A stretch of DNA of 64,000 bases from an uncultured Lachnospiraceae bacterium (GCA_947632515.1 CANRPO010000018.1:1-64000); one strand, 5' to 3'. Positions 37,872 to 47,534 are shown, counted from the first letter of the stretch. The notes: generated from the letters alone by a model not told the origin. Numbers and translations are program-made.

Positions 37872-39833
37872 CTACTTCCTTCCCTCGGTTCCCAGAAACG
37901 TCTCGTCCTTCTGATATTCCAAGAATCTTTCCTGCACGTCGTCCGCAGACATGGCGTAATGATAGAACTCCAGATCGGCCAGCTTTCCCTCATAGGAGCG
38001 CTGGTACTCGTCGCCGCCGAGCACGATGCGTCTGACGACCTTCATGTTGGGAACGTTCTCTCTGCTGCCCACAAGCAGACCGTTGAAATACAGCTTGGCG
38101 ATCTGCGTCACTGCGTCATAGGTGGCGCAGATATAGGACCACTGCCCCGGCACCGCCTGTCTGCACGCGATGTCGTGCCACTCGTTGGCCTCCCTGTCGT
38201 CCTTGATCCGATAGAAGAAATCTCCGTGTCCGCTGACCGGGATCAGGCTCATGAACCCGTCCGCGTAGTCGATATAGACGGCGCTCGTCCAGGGCTGCTC
38301 CACGTCCGGATTCAGCCAGAAACAGATGGAATAGCTGTCGCTGTGCATCGCCGTCCCCGGAAGTATCAGCACGTTTTTCTTCACCTCGCCGCCCGGGAAG
38401 TGAAGGGACCGCTGCCCCTTGACAACGCCGTCCGAAAAGGTATAGCCGCCGCCGGAAAACTCGCCGCTGCAGACGCCCGTGTCGTCTGTAAAATCATGGT
38501 CGAACCGAAACGCCGACGGCCGCCTGTTGCGGATATGAAAGATCCGATCCCCGTAGATCTGCCTAAACTCTTTATCCCCGACAGGCTCTCCGTAATACGC
38601 CCCGATGCCATACTGCGCGCCGTAGTTGGCCAGCATGGCGATCTGGTTCGTCTTCTCGATCCCCTGCCCCACGATCTTGCAGTTCAGATCTCTGCCCAGA
38701 CTGATCACATTGCGCAGGATGCACAGCCCCGTCTCGCTCCTCTGCGCCTCCGTGAGCAGTTTCCTGTCCAGTTTCAGCGTCTTGACCGGGAGTTTCTGCA
38801 AGATGCGCAGCGAAGAGCCTGAGGCGAAATCGTGGATCGCCATGCTGAAACCCAGATCGATCATCGTCTGCACCATCTCGTAGAGCCTGCTCCCGTTTTC
38901 TATGAAATCCTTCTCGGCGATGCAGAATTTGATCTCCTCCTGCCTGACGCCGTGTCTCTCCATGCATTTGGCGATATACGCGACGCTGTCTTTCTGCATC
39001 AGATAAGCCCCGGACAGAGGCATATAAATATCCAGATACCGAAGATCCGTATCGCGCCAAGCCTCTTTGCCGGCACAGACCTGCTCCAGAAGGAATCTGT
39101 CCAGCTCGTCGATGACGCCGTACTGCTTGCACACAGGCATAAATTTCTTCTCTGGAATAAGGCCGCGCCCCGGGAAATTCCACTGCAGTACCGTCTCCGC
39201 CGCGATCACGTCGGATGTCTGCAGATGCACCACCGGCCGGTACAGCACCTCCATTTCCTTTTCGATCACGCCGGACAGGGCGCGCTCCTTGATGGCATTC
39301 TCCTCCTCCACCCGTTCCCTGATCTCGTCATACAGGAGGTATCTGCCCTTGCCGTTCTTCTTCACATGATACATCGCCGTATCGCTCTGATCCAAAATAT
39401 GCGGCATCCCCAAGGAGACCGGCTGCTCAAAGCAGACGCCGATACTGAAGGAGAGAAGTTTCTCCACCTCCGCGTCGAAGTCGCCGGCGCAGATCGCATC
39501 CTGCAGGCCTGACAGTTTCTCCTCCACGGCGCGAACCGGCAGTCCGCCGTCGCACATGACCACGAACTCGTCCCCGCCCATCCGGACAACGAGCTGTCCG
39601 GGGAAAGCGCCGGTGAGCAGATCTGCGATAAAGATCAGCAGCCGGTCTCCCTTGGCATGCCCGTAGATGTCGTTGACCAGCTTGAAATTGTCCACATCCA
39701 GATAGAGACAGTGCACCAGGCGATCCTCCGGCAGCGTATCCCAGACTTCTCCCAGCCCTCTCCTGTTGCACAGACCCGTAAGATAATCTATATTTTTTTC
39801 CGTTGTGTGAAAATCCTGAAACAGCGTATTCAT
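37872..39833 (-). CDS. GGDEF / degenerate EAL protein with C-terminal LamG-like domain
   Basis: 653 aa from MNTLFQDFHT, no signal peptide or membrane helix. Residues 1-170: GGDEF domain with intact active site RMGGDEF (86-90) and the DVDNFKLVNDIYGH segment, so a possible diguanylate cyclase. Residues about 181-431: EAL fold with EAL replaced by AET (212-214), DDFG replaced by HDFA and the late Glu in GQGIE changed, so probably no hydrolysis. Residues about 442-646: a LamG/concanavalin-like fold (YSICFWLNPDVEQPW, WSYICATYDAVTQIAKLYFNGLLVGS), usually extracellular. The ATG at 39833 has no Shine-Dalgarno; an upstream in-frame TTG (39875) has none either. Confidence 0.88.
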   Translation of the reverse strand: MNTLFQDFHTTEKNIDYLTGLCNRRGLGEVWDTLPEDRLVHCLYLDVDNFKLVNDIYGHAKGDRLLIFIADLLTGAFPGQLVVRMGGDEFVVMCDGGLPVRAVEEKLSGLQDAICAGDFDAEVEKLLSFSIGVCFEQPVSLGMPHILDQSDTAMYHVKKNGKGRYLLYDEIRERVEEENAIKERALSGVIEKEMEVLYRPVVHLQTSDVIAAETVLQWNFPGRGLIPEKKFMPVCKQYGVIDELDRFLLEQVCAGKEAWRDTDLRYLDIYMPLSGAYLMQKDSVAYIAKCMERHGVRQEEIKFCIAEKDFIENGSRLYEMVQTMIDLGFSMAIHDFASGSSLRILQKLPVKTLKLDRKLLTEAQRSETGLCILRNVISLGRDLNCKIVGQGIEKTNQIAMLANYGAQYGIGAYYGEPVGDKEFRQIYGDRIFHIRNRRPSAFRFDHDFTDDTGVCSGEFSGGGYTFSDGVVKGQRSLHFPGGEVKKNVLILPGTAMHSDSYSICFWLNPDVEQPWTSAVYIDYADGFMSLIPVSGHGDFFYRIKDDREANEWHDIACRQAVPGQWSYICATYDAVTQIAKLYFNGLLVGSRENVPNMKVVRRIVLGGDEYQRSYEGKLADLEFYHYAMSADDVQERFLEYQKDETFLGTEGRK

Positions 39834-39857
39834 ATCGTCATCATACCATAGTTTGCA

Positions 39858-39905
39858 AAAAGCTGCTACCTCCAACTGATATGCAGCGGTTGTAGCAGCT
39901 TTTCG
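39858..39905 (-). terminator. Terminator of the sugar ABC operon
   Basis: A 12-bp perfect stem (39894-39905 with 39860-39871) followed by TTTTT on the minus strand, 30 bases past the permease stop at 39936. The next gene's extended -10 (TATGGTATGAT) begins just beyond it. Confidence 0.85.
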
Positions 39906-39935
39906 GCAATGGAGTATTATTGCCTCTATACCATA

Positions 39936-40811
39936 TTAGCCCTTAACGGCGCCTGCCGTCATACCCTCGATGAAGTATCTCTGGAAACACAGGAACACGA
40001 TGAACACCGGCAGAATGCCGAACATGGAACCTGCGATCAGGACATCATAGTTGTTGCCGTAAGGCGTGAGCAGCGTATTTAAGCCGATCGGCAGCGTGAA
40101 CTTGCTCGCGTTTCTGTACACCAGCATCGGCCACAGGACGTTGTTCCACGCGCCCATAGCGCAGAGGATGGACATCGCCGCAAAGGCGGGCTTGGTGATC
40201 GGAAGCATGATCTTAAAGCAGATGCCGTACTCCGTCGCGCCGTCGATACGCCCCGCGTCCAGCAGCTCCTTCGGCAGTCCTATCATGTACTGTCTGAAGA
40301 AGAACACCGTGGAGGCGCCGCAGACGCCGGGCAGCACAACGCCCGCCGTCGTGTCGATCAGTTTCAGGGTGATCATCTCCTTGTACAGAGGGAGAATCAG
40401 AATCTCAAAGGGCACCATCATCGTCGCGATGACGAGGAAGAACAGGAAGTTCTTTAACGGGTACTCATACATGCTCAGTCCGTAAGCCACGATATAGCAG
40501 ACCACCAGCGTTCCCACAACGGACACCGCCGTCAGGAACAGACTGTTCTTAAACCACATAAAGTATTTCTGCGAGTCCGCGTTGCCGCTGAACAGATAGA
40601 TGTAGTTGTTCAGCGTCATCGTTCTCACATCAAGGTCAATACTCAGACCCTTGCGGATCAGCTCCGTGCCGGGACGGAAGGACGCCAGCAATCCCGCAAA
40701 AACGGGGAAGATAATGATAATGGCAAGAATCGCAAACCACGCCGTCGCGATCACACTGAGGATTCGGTTCTTTGCGCTCATGCCCATCTTTTTATCGATA
40801 GAATTCGCCAT
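39936..40811 (-). CDS. Carbohydrate ABC transporter permease (MalG type)
   Basis: 291 aa with six membrane segments and the EAA loop, here RIDGATEYGICFKIMLPITKPAFA. The second of two permeases of a CUT1-type importer. Start at 40811 (MANSIDKK), 1 base after the stop of the first permease, with GGAGGAG at 7 bases inside that gene's end. No ATPase is in the operon; a shared MsmK-type ATPase elsewhere is usual for these systems. Confidence 0.93.
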   Translation of the reverse strand: MANSIDKKMGMSAKNRILSVIATAWFAILAIIIIFPVFAGLLASFRPGTELIRKGLSIDLDVRTMTLNNYIYLFSGNADSQKYFMWFKNSLFLTAVSVVGTLVVCYIVAYGLSMYEYPLKNFLFFLVIATMMVPFEILILPLYKEMITLKLIDTTAGVVLPGVCGASTVFFFRQYMIGLPKELLDAGRIDGATEYGICFKIMLPITKPAFAAMSILCAMGAWNNVLWPMLVYRNASKFTLPIGLNTLLTPYGNNYDVLIAGSMFGILPVFIVFLCFQRYFIEGMTAGAVKG

Positions 40812-40812
40812 G

Positions 40813-41709
40813 TTATCTCTCCTCCTTCTTGAATGTGCCGTTTGCGACAAGCTGTATGATATTGATGATCAATGCGATCACGAGAAGCACCAGACCGATC
40901 GCACTGCCGTAGCCTAAGTCATTCTTCTGGATACCGCGGTTGTACAGATAACCCACGATCGTCAGACCGATATTGTTCGGCGACGCCGGGCCTGCCCACA
41001 GCATAAAGCTCTCCATGAACATCGCAAGACCTGCGTATACGCTGATGGTAAGCACGTAGATCGTGGTGGGCTTGATGAGCGGTATCGTCACATAGCGGAA
41101 CTTCTGCCATGAGTTCGCGCCGTCGATCTCAGCCGACTCGTACAGAGCCGTGTCGATGCTCTTCAGACCGGACAGGAAATAGAGCATGTTGACGCCGGTC
41201 CATCTCCAGCAGGCGGTCACCAGCAGAGCGCCGAGTCCCGTCGCCTTCATCTTCAGCCACTTGAAGGTGCCCAACCCCAAAGCCGATGTGATGACATTCA
41301 TCTGACCCGTAGGGTACTCCGAGAACATCAGACGGAACAGCGTACCCGAGATAACTACGGAAGTCAGCGCCGGCAGATAGAGACAGGCTTTCCAGAACCC
41401 TTTCGCCTTGACCAGTCTCGAATCCATCAGGACCGCGAAGAGCATAGGGAAAGGAATCAACAGAATCAAAGTTCCAAGCATGTACTCAAAGCTGTTTGCA
41501 ATCGCAGTACGGAAGGTCGGGTCCCTGAGCAGCTTGGAATAATTCTTGATGCCGATCCACTCTGAGGTCGCAGGACCGATGTCCTGAAAGCTCATGATAA
41601 ACGTACTGCACAACGGATAGACCCAGAAGAACAGGAAACTAAGTATGAACGGTATGACGAACACATAGGGCGCCGCCTTCTGGGAATAAAGAAACTTCTT
41701 TATCTTCAT
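40813..41709 (-). CDS. Carbohydrate ABC transporter permease (MalF/UgpA type)
   Basis: 298 aa with six membrane segments (YVFVIPFILSFLFFWVYPL is the first) and the EAA-like loop EIDGANSWQKFRYVTIPLIKPTT. Partner of the permease at 39936 and of the binding protein at 41813. The start at 41709 (MKIKKFLYSQ) follows AAGGAGAGG; the frame also has a TTG two codons earlier. Substrate is probably an arabinose-containing oligosaccharide, judging only from the neighbouring GH51 and GH43 genes. Confidence 0.93.
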   Translation of the reverse strand: MKIKKFLYSQKAAPYVFVIPFILSFLFFWVYPLCSTFIMSFQDIGPATSEWIGIKNYSKLLRDPTFRTAIANSFEYMLGTLILLIPFPMLFAVLMDSRLVKAKGFWKACLYLPALTSVVISGTLFRLMFSEYPTGQMNVITSALGLGTFKWLKMKATGLGALLVTACWRWTGVNMLYFLSGLKSIDTALYESAEIDGANSWQKFRYVTIPLIKPTTIYVLTISVYAGLAMFMESFMLWAGPASPNNIGLTIVGYLYNRGIQKNDLGYGSAIGLVLLVIALIINIIQLVANGTFKKEER

Positions 41710-41774
41710 AGTCAATACCTCTCCTTACATTACATAATATCCCCGATAATCAAGAAAACCGAAAAAGGGCGACC

Positions 41775-41795
41775 GCCCGGGAAGAAACCCCGGGC
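41775..41795 (-). terminator. Intra-operon hairpin between binding-protein and permease genes
   Basis: GCCCGGG (41775-41781) and CCCGGGC (41789-41795) form a stable stem; TTTTT follows on the minus strand after 8 bases. Such hairpins often lower permease expression or stabilise the binding-protein mRNA. Confidence 0.6.
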
Positions 41796-41812
41796 AATCT
41801 CCCGCTTATATC

Positions 41813-43279
41813 TTACTGCTCTAAGTCAACAATATCCTGTGCCGCCTGCAGCGCCTCGTCGACAGACACACCGTTCTCAAGGATGTCGTTGAGCGTTACG
41901 TTGCACATCTGCTCATTGATCGTAGGGCTGATCGGAGTGGTCATAACAACGCCGATCTGATCCTTGATCTCGTTCAGCACGTCATAAGGATAGTTTCTGA
42001 AGAAAGTATTGTACTGGTTGCTCTCGTCATGCGCGAAGGAATCGTCGCTCCACAGAGAGGTGTTGCATACGTCGAATCCGAGATCCTCCCAGATCATCGT
42101 CTCGCCCTCGGGAGACATCTTCGCATAGCAGAGGAAATCCGCCGCCAGAGCGGGATCTACCGACTGCGCCGTAACGACCGTGCCTGTACCGCCGATACCT
42201 ACGGAGCAATTCTGGCCCTCCTCGAATACAGGACACTTAGCGATATACCAGTTGCCCTTCTCCTCAGGCATATAGTTGATGAAACGGCTCATATACCACA
42301 TAGCCTTGGGGAAGGATACGATGTTGTGATCCAAAATGTTCTGGAAACCTGCCTCCAAGTCAACGTGGCCGTCAGGAGAAACCTCAGCCAGACCGCTGTT
42401 TACCCACTCCTGCTCCATGGTCAGCATCTTCTTAACGGAGTCAAGCTGTACGTTCGCCGTAGCGTCCGCGCTGCCGCCTGTCCAGTCCTCGCCGTACTCA
42501 GCCATAGCGATCCACTGCCAGTCAACGCCGCCCGTGTCAACAGACGTCCAGTACTTGCCTTCCGGTCTGCCGATCGCTTCAAGGTATCTCTCGCCGAGAG
42601 CTGCCCAGTCATCCCATGTTACGACCGCGTCAACGTCTTCCTGCGTGATGCCTGCCTCTTCGAGGACAGCCATGTTGTAGTACTGTACCGTAGCGCCTAC
42701 ATGGAAAGGTGCGCCGTACTGCTTGCCGTCGGAGCCCTTGTAAGCGTCCAGACGGGAGGTCAGCATATCCGCCGCATAGGGAGCCATAGCGTCATCCAAG
42801 GGATAGAGCCATGTGTCAAGACCTTCGTATACGTTCGGAACCTGCCCCATCTCTACGTCGCAGATGTCCGGAGCGCCGGTGCCTGCCTGAAGAGAAGTGA
42901 GCAGTTTCGTGTGGTTGCTCTCATAAGGGTATGTAGTGAAGGTAACCTCGATCGTTCTGTCCGGGTTCGCCTCGTTCCACTTGTCAACCATCTTCGCGTA
43001 GAAGGTGTTGTGCGCCTCTACGAAAGACCAGCACTCCAGATGCGTGCCGTTGGGATCGCCGACAGTCGTGACTGCCTGAGCCTCATCCTCGGCTGCTGCG
43101 CCGTCCTCTGCCGCCGCGCCATCCTCTGCAGCTGCACCATCATCTGTCGCCGCTGCGCCGCCGTCTGTCGCTGCGCTGTCCCCGGTGGAACCGGTGTCCG
43201 AAGACCCCCCCCCACATCCAACAAGCAGGGAAGATACCATGGCAACACTCAGAAGACTTGCCAATAACTTTTTCTTCAT
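41813..43279 (-). CDS. Extracellular solute-binding lipoprotein of a sugar ABC transporter
   Basis: 488 aa. Lipoprotein signal with lipobox LLVGC (Cys22), then a low-complexity acidic linker made of repeated GAAAED units (about 30-68), then a family 1 binding-protein fold (HLECWSFVEAHNTFYAKMVDKWNEANP, TGAPDICDVEMGQVPNVYE, GIGGTGTVVTAQSVDP). Anchored outside the membrane, it would hand sugar to the permeases encoded downstream. The RBS AAGGAGG is well placed and a good promoter lies at 43404-43432. Confidence 0.94.
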   Translation of the reverse strand: MKKKLLASLLSVAMVSSLLVGCGGGSSDTGSTGDSAATDGGAAATDDGAAAEDGAAAEDGAAAEDEAQAVTTVGDPNGTHLECWSFVEAHNTFYAKMVDKWNEANPDRTIEVTFTTYPYESNHTKLLTSLQAGTGAPDICDVEMGQVPNVYEGLDTWLYPLDDAMAPYAADMLTSRLDAYKGSDGKQYGAPFHVGATVQYYNMAVLEEAGITQEDVDAVVTWDDWAALGERYLEAIGRPEGKYWTSVDTGGVDWQWIAMAEYGEDWTGGSADATANVQLDSVKKMLTMEQEWVNSGLAEVSPDGHVDLEAGFQNILDHNIVSFPKAMWYMSRFINYMPEEKGNWYIAKCPVFEEGQNCSVGIGGTGTVVTAQSVDPALAADFLCYAKMSPEGETMIWEDLGFDVCNTSLWSDDSFAHDESNQYNTFFRNYPYDVLNEIKDQIGVVMTTPISPTINEQMCNVTLNDILENGVSVDEALQAAQDIVDLEQ

Positions 43280-43403
43280 TTCTTTTCCTCCTTTTTACTC
43301 TGCATTCGCATGTCGCCGGGATAGCTGTAATCTTTTAGGAAAAAATATAATATCATGTCAAAATGACTTCTTTCCCCGACATAACAGTTATCCCATTAGT
43401 CAT

Positions 43404-43432
43404 ATTGTATATTACGCAGTAGTATATGTCAA
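43404..43432 (-). promoter_or_regulatory. Promoter of the sugar ABC operon
   Basis: Minus strand TTGACA (43427-43432), a 17-base spacer and TACAAT (43404-43409), with a leader of about 120 bases before the binding-protein ATG. Confidence 0.75.
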
Positions 43433-43477
43433 TATAGATTTAAAGTATTTTTAGTTTTTATAAAATAATAAATTATT

Positions 43478-43765
43478 TTAGTTTTTGCCGTCTGCAGACG
43501 CCTGCCACCGGCCGTAGGGACACGCGTTCTTCTTCATGACCGCCCGCATTTCCACATAACAGCCGCACGCCCTGCACATGGCGTCCGCCAGAAGATCGCA
43601 CTCCCTACAGACGGCCAGCCGTCTCTCATAAAGCGGCCCGCCGACTTTCAAATCTTCGTCTACCGCGTCGATGTACGCGCGCAGGCTCTCGAAATATTTC
43701 TTCTCGTCCATGTCCGCCGTCAGGCATTTCCTGCAGATGCGCCTCGTCCGGCCTTCCCGCTCCAC
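43478..43765 (-). CDS. Small cysteine-rich protein, DUF6171-like
   Basis: 95 aa with four paired-cysteine features: CRKC near the N-terminus, CREC in the middle, then CRACGC and a final C before PYGRW. This suggests one or two zinc sites. The pattern ...YERRLAVCRECDLLADAMCRACGCYVEMRA resembles DUF6171 of Clostridia, function unknown (identification from memory). It starts with GTG 12 bases after the GH51 stop and is probably the last gene of the GH43-GH51 unit. Confidence 0.72.
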   Translation of the reverse strand: MEREGRTRRICRKCLTADMDEKKYFESLRAYIDAVDEDLKVGGPLYERRLAVCRECDLLADAMCRACGCYVEMRAVMKKNACPYGRWQASADGKN

Positions 43766-43777
43766 CTCGCGGTTTCC

Positions 43778-45283
43778 TTAGCTGACGCGCAGGCTGACCA
43801 CGCTGCACGCGGGCAGATTGAAACGGATCCTGTCCCCGGCGATCTCGCAGCCCGCGAACTCGGTTTCCTTCACATTGTCCGGCTCCTCGAAGGTGTTGTG
43901 CGCGCGCATCTCGCCGGTGAGGATCGACGCTTTCACCGAAGACGGCTTCAGCTCCGCGAAGGCAACCTCCACAGGCGAATCCTCCGACACGGACAGATTG
44001 CTCACCGTGACATGGACCACGCCGTCCGCGTCCACGGATACGGACTCGCTTAAGAACGGCACCTGATCCTCCTTCGTTCCAACGGTCTTGTTGCCCTCCA
44101 TGTAGCTGTGCAGAAGCTCCGCGTCCTGATGCTCCTTGTACATGTGGAACACATGGTAGGTGGGCGTCAGGATCATCTTCGGGCCTTCTGTCAGGATCAC
44201 GGACTGCAGCACGTTGACCATCTGGGCGATGCAGGCCATCTTGACGCGGTCGCAGTGCTTGTTGAAAATGTTCAGGGTCACGCCCGCGACAAGCGCGTCG
44301 CGCATGGTGTTCTGCTGATAGAGGAATCCCGGATTCGTGCCCGGCTCCACGTCGAACCAGCAGCCCCACTCATCCACGCTCAGGCCGATCTTCTTGTCGG
44401 GATCGTACTGATCCATGATCGCGCCGTGGCGTTCAATCAGCTCTTCCATGTAAATGGCCTTGGCCATCGTCCTGTACCACTCCTCCTCGTCGAACTGCGT
44501 CGCGCTCCCCTTGTTGTCCCAGCCGTTGGGATGCACATAGTAATGCAGGGAGAGTTCGTCCATGAAACCGTGCGCCCACTCCGGCTGCGGGGGCGCGAAA
44601 CAGGTCTTCAACACGCCCTCCGTCCAGAAATAGTCCGCCACGTTCGGCCCGCCGCAGACCTTCCTGATCGGCGCCGCGTGGTCGTAATGTCTGATGTACG
44701 TCTGGTATCTTCTGTACAGATTCGCGTAGTACTCCGGCGTCATGTTGCCGCCGCAGCCCCAGTTCTCGTTTCCTACGCCGAAATAATCCACTTTCCAAGG
44801 TTTCTCATGGCCGTTCTTCCTGCGCAGATCCGCCATGGGGGAGACTCCGTCGAAAGTCATGTACTCGACCCACTCGCTCATCTCCTGCACGGTGCCGCTG
44901 CCGACGTTGCCGTTGATGTAAGTCTTGCAGCCCAGCTGCCCGCACAGTTCGAAGAACTCGTGCGTGCCGAAACTGTTGTCCTCCACAACGCCGCCCCAGT
45001 GCGTGTTGATCATCTTCTTGCGCGTCTCTTTGGGGCCGATGCCGTCCTTCCAGTGGTACTCGTCGGCAAAACAGCCGCCCGGCCAGCGCAGCATGGGGAT
45101 CTTCATCTCCTTCAGCGCATCCACCACATCCTTGCGCATACCGTTGACATTGGGGATGTCGGAATTCTCGCCCACATACAGGCCCTCGTAGATACATCTT
45201 CCGAGGTGCTCGGAGAAGTGCCCGTAGATCTCAGCGTTGATGTGTCCCTCTCTCTGTCTCTCATTCACATGTAATACTGCCAT
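43778..45283 (-). CDS. abfA: Alpha-L-arabinofuranosidase, GH51
   Basis: 501 aa, removes terminal arabinofuranose from arabinan or arabinoxylan oligosaccharides. The (beta/alpha)8 domain shows [20 protein letters not shown] and the acid/base Glu in [13 protein letters not shown]. The nucleophile Glu is expected about 115 residues later, in the segment near [12 protein letters not shown]-terminal beta domain follows. No signal peptide, so it acts in the cytoplasm on imported sugars. RBS about 5 bases before the ATG. GH43 lies 91 bases upstream on the same strand. Confidence 0.95.
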   Translation of the reverse strand: MAVLHVNERQREGHINAEIYGHFSEHLGRCIYEGLYVGENSDIPNVNGMRKDVVDALKEMKIPMLRWPGGCFADEYHWKDGIGPKETRKKMINTHWGGVVEDNSFGTHEFFELCGQLGCKTYINGNVGSGTVQEMSEWVEYMTFDGVSPMADLRRKNGHEKPWKVDYFGVGNENWGCGGNMTPEYYANLYRRYQTYIRHYDHAAPIRKVCGGPNVADYFWTEGVLKTCFAPPQPEWAHGFMDELSLHYYVHPNGWDNKGSATQFDEEEWYRTMAKAIYMEELIERHGAIMDQYDPDKKIGLSVDEWGCWFDVEPGTNPGFLYQQNTMRDALVAGVTLNIFNKHCDRVKMACIAQMVNVLQSVILTEGPKMILTPTYHVFHMYKEHQDAELLHSYMEGNKTVGTKEDQVPFLSESVSVDADGVVHVTVSNLSVSEDSPVEVAFAELKPSSVKASILTGEMRAHNTFEEPDNVKETEFAGCEIAGDRIRFNLPACSVVSLRVS

Positions 45284-45374
45284 ACCTTACCTTCCCTTCC
45301 TTTTTATTTATTCCACTGCTTTCTTTTTTATTTCACCGCTCTCTTTCTATCCTTCCGGAACCGCCGCCGCGCCG

Positions 45375-46337
45375 TCAGTTATCATAGGCAAAGACGGGTC
45401 TTCCCTCAGCGTCCCACTTGATCTTCATGAGCATGGCGTGACGGTTCGGATTGTACAGCGGATCTCCCACGATCTCCGTCTCCGTCCTGGCATGGTAGAC
45501 CATAATATCGTTGCCTTCCTCGTCCACCGTGAAACTGTTGTGCCCCGGGCCATAGATGCCCTTCGCCCCGTCGGAGCACAGTACCGGATACCGCTCCTTC
45601 TTCCAGGAGCGCGGATCGAGCAGATCGGCGTTCTCGTCCGCCGTCAGCATACCCATGCAGTAGGCGATCCCCGTCTCCGAGGCCGAGTAAGTCAGGAAGA
45701 TGCGCCCGTTTCTCTTGAGCACGGCAGGCCCTTCGTTCACCCAGAAACCCACCCGTTCCCAGTCATAGTCGGGCGTTGTGAGGAGCACCTGCACCGTCTT
45801 GAGCTGCCAGGGCGTCTCCATCTCGCCGATGTAGAGATTGGAGATCTGTTTGCCGACGCCCACCTTCTCCGCCCATATGTAATAGTAGGTTCCCTTATTT
45901 TCAAACACCGTCCCGTCCAGCGAGAACGCACGGAAAGAGAAATCGTCGTCCGCCGCGCAGCCCATCTTTCCCTTCTCTGTCCATGTGCCCGTAAGGGGAT
46001 CTTCATCCCTGCACTCCAGCACATAGGGGCGGATATTCCACACATCCTCCTTCTCTCCCGCCGCGAAGTAAATATACCACGCGTGATCGATATAATGCAG
46101 CTCCGGCGCCCACACATGATAGCTCATGACGCCGCTTTCATGCTTGTGCCAAATCTCCGTCTCCGCCGCGTCCTTGAGTCCTGCCAGCGTGTCCGACCTG
46201 CGCAGCACGATCTTGTCATAGGCGGGGATGGAGGCCGTGAAATAATAACTGCCGTCCGTGTGCCTGTACACGTAAGGATCCGCCCGCTGCAGGATCCACG
46301 GTTCATTGTACTGTAACTGCCTGTCTGACATACCCAT
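45375..46337 (-). CDS. Glycoside hydrolase family 43 protein (arabinosidase/xylosidase-like)
   Basis: 320 aa five-bladed propeller enzyme. The general-base Asp is in LQRADPYVYRHTDGSYYFT, and the acid Glu probably in FWVNEGPAVLKRNGRIFLTYS. GPGHNSFTVDEEGNDIMVYHAR is the typical last blade. No signal peptide. With GH51 it forms a pair suited to intracellular breakdown of arabino-oligosaccharides. The start at 46337 follows GAGG at 7-8 bases. Promoter at 46398-46426. Confidence 0.93.
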   Translation of the reverse strand: MGMSDRQLQYNEPWILQRADPYVYRHTDGSYYFTASIPAYDKIVLRRSDTLAGLKDAAETEIWHKHESGVMSYHVWAPELHYIDHAWYIYFAAGEKEDVWNIRPYVLECRDEDPLTGTWTEKGKMGCAADDDFSFRAFSLDGTVFENKGTYYYIWAEKVGVGKQISNLYIGEMETPWQLKTVQVLLTTPDYDWERVGFWVNEGPAVLKRNGRIFLTYSASETGIAYCMGMLTADENADLLDPRSWKKERYPVLCSDGAKGIYGPGHNSFTVDEEGNDIMVYHARTETEIVGDPLYNPNRHAMLMKIKWDAEGRPVFAYDN

Positions 46338-46397
46338 TTTTCTACCTCGTACTTCTCTATTTTTTAATGATTGTTAAACTATTATATTACTTTTTAA

Positions 46398-46426
46398 ATT
46401 ATATAGAATAAGGACATGTAAATCAA
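46398..46426 (-). promoter_or_regulatory. Promoter of the GH43-GH51 unit
   Basis: Minus strand TTGATT (46421-46426), a 17-base spacer and TATAAT (46398-46403). Immediately downstream is TAATAGTTTAACA, which resembles sequences inside the regulator's promoter at 47535-47562 and may be a shared operator. Confidence 0.75.
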
Positions 46427-46543
46427 CCTCTTTTTCACGATTCTCAAAGAATTTTATCCGGAAAAAAAATTCCCAAAAAAAGAGCGCTCCGCGCGGCGGT
46501 CATCCGCCCCCGGAAACGCCCGTTTCCATGTCCTTACTCCCCG

Positions 46544-47476
46544 CTACGCCTCCTCACGGTCCGCAATGGGACTGTAGTTGATGCGCACGGCGATGTCCTG
46601 ATTGTAGTTGCCGAAACCTTTGCCGAAGATCGTCAGCCCGCCCACGTGCTGCGCGTCCTCCTCCACCTCCATCTTCAGCTTGATGGTGCTGTGATAGTCG
46701 AACTGAAAATCCGCTATCGTGACGTCCGACACCTGCAGCCCGTCAATAAAAGTTCCCCTGCCGTTGATCACGAGGATCTTCAGCAGGCCGTACTGGTTCC
46801 AGTTCGGGAACCACCAATCCGGCGTGAAAATGCCTTTTACACTGCCGAAATCACCGGGGCTCGTCCAGACCGCCACCTTCCTGTCATTGAGAAAAAAGGA
46901 AATATCCGACGGCCACACGTCGTTGTAGCCCGGAGCCTCCGAGCCGATCTCCAGGGAAATACTGATCTGATCGATCTTCTGTCCGGACGGGATGAAGTTC
47001 GGGATCACATACTCCACATATCCCCTGGTGAACCAGAGAAGATTCGCATCATATCTGTCGGGATGAGCGAAGTAGCGCGTGTCGTCCACCTCGCCGATGA
47101 TGGCCTTGCCGGAGGCAAGCCCGCAGGTCGGATAGACGCTGTAATCGGAGTAGTGTCCCACCTTGACGTCCGTCTGATAGATATTCTTGACGTCCTCCTC
47201 CGGGTTGACCTCGATCAGGATCTTGTCAAGGCGCACCGTGCATTTCTTCTGATTGCCATGCCCCGCCGACTCGTTGGTGATCACAATGATGCCGCAGTCC
47301 TCCAGTTTCTTGATATGGCTCGTCAGGGCGCCGTTCGTGATATTCAGCCTGCTCGCCAGCTCGTTCATATTCATGCCGTTGTTCTCCGAAAGGATTTTGA
47401 TGATCTCTATGCGGACTTCGGAGGCGAGCGCCTTAAAAATGTCAAGCCCTTCTTCCAACGATTTCAGATGCAGCAT
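46544..47476 (-). CDS. ArsR-like winged-helix regulator with large C-terminal domain
   Basis: 310 aa. Residues about 10-85 form an ArsR-type winged helix (LDIFKALASEVRIEIIKILSENN, MNELASRLNITNGALTSHIKKLEDCGII). The remaining 225 residues are beta-rich with aromatic segments (YFAHPDRYDANLLWFTRGYVEYVIPNF, WWFPNWNQYGLL) and no known metal site. They look like a carbohydrate- or ligand-sensing domain, which is inference. The gene sits next to GH43/GH51 and their transporter, so it probably controls arabinoside use and itself. Confidence 0.82.
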   Translation of the reverse strand: MLHLKSLEEGLDIFKALASEVRIEIIKILSENNGMNMNELASRLNITNGALTSHIKKLEDCGIIVITNESAGHGNQKKCTVRLDKILIEVNPEEDVKNIYQTDVKVGHYSDYSVYPTCGLASGKAIIGEVDDTRYFAHPDRYDANLLWFTRGYVEYVIPNFIPSGQKIDQISISLEIGSEAPGYNDVWPSDISFFLNDRKVAVWTSPGDFGSVKGIFTPDWWFPNWNQYGLLKILVINGRGTFIDGLQVSDVTIADFQFDYHSTIKLKMEVEEDAQHVGGLTIFGKGFGNYNQDIAVRINYSPIADREEA

Positions 47477-47534
47477 ATGCCCTATCTCCTATGTATTTTA
47501 TTTGTTTAGAAAAGATTAAAATAAACTATAGGAT

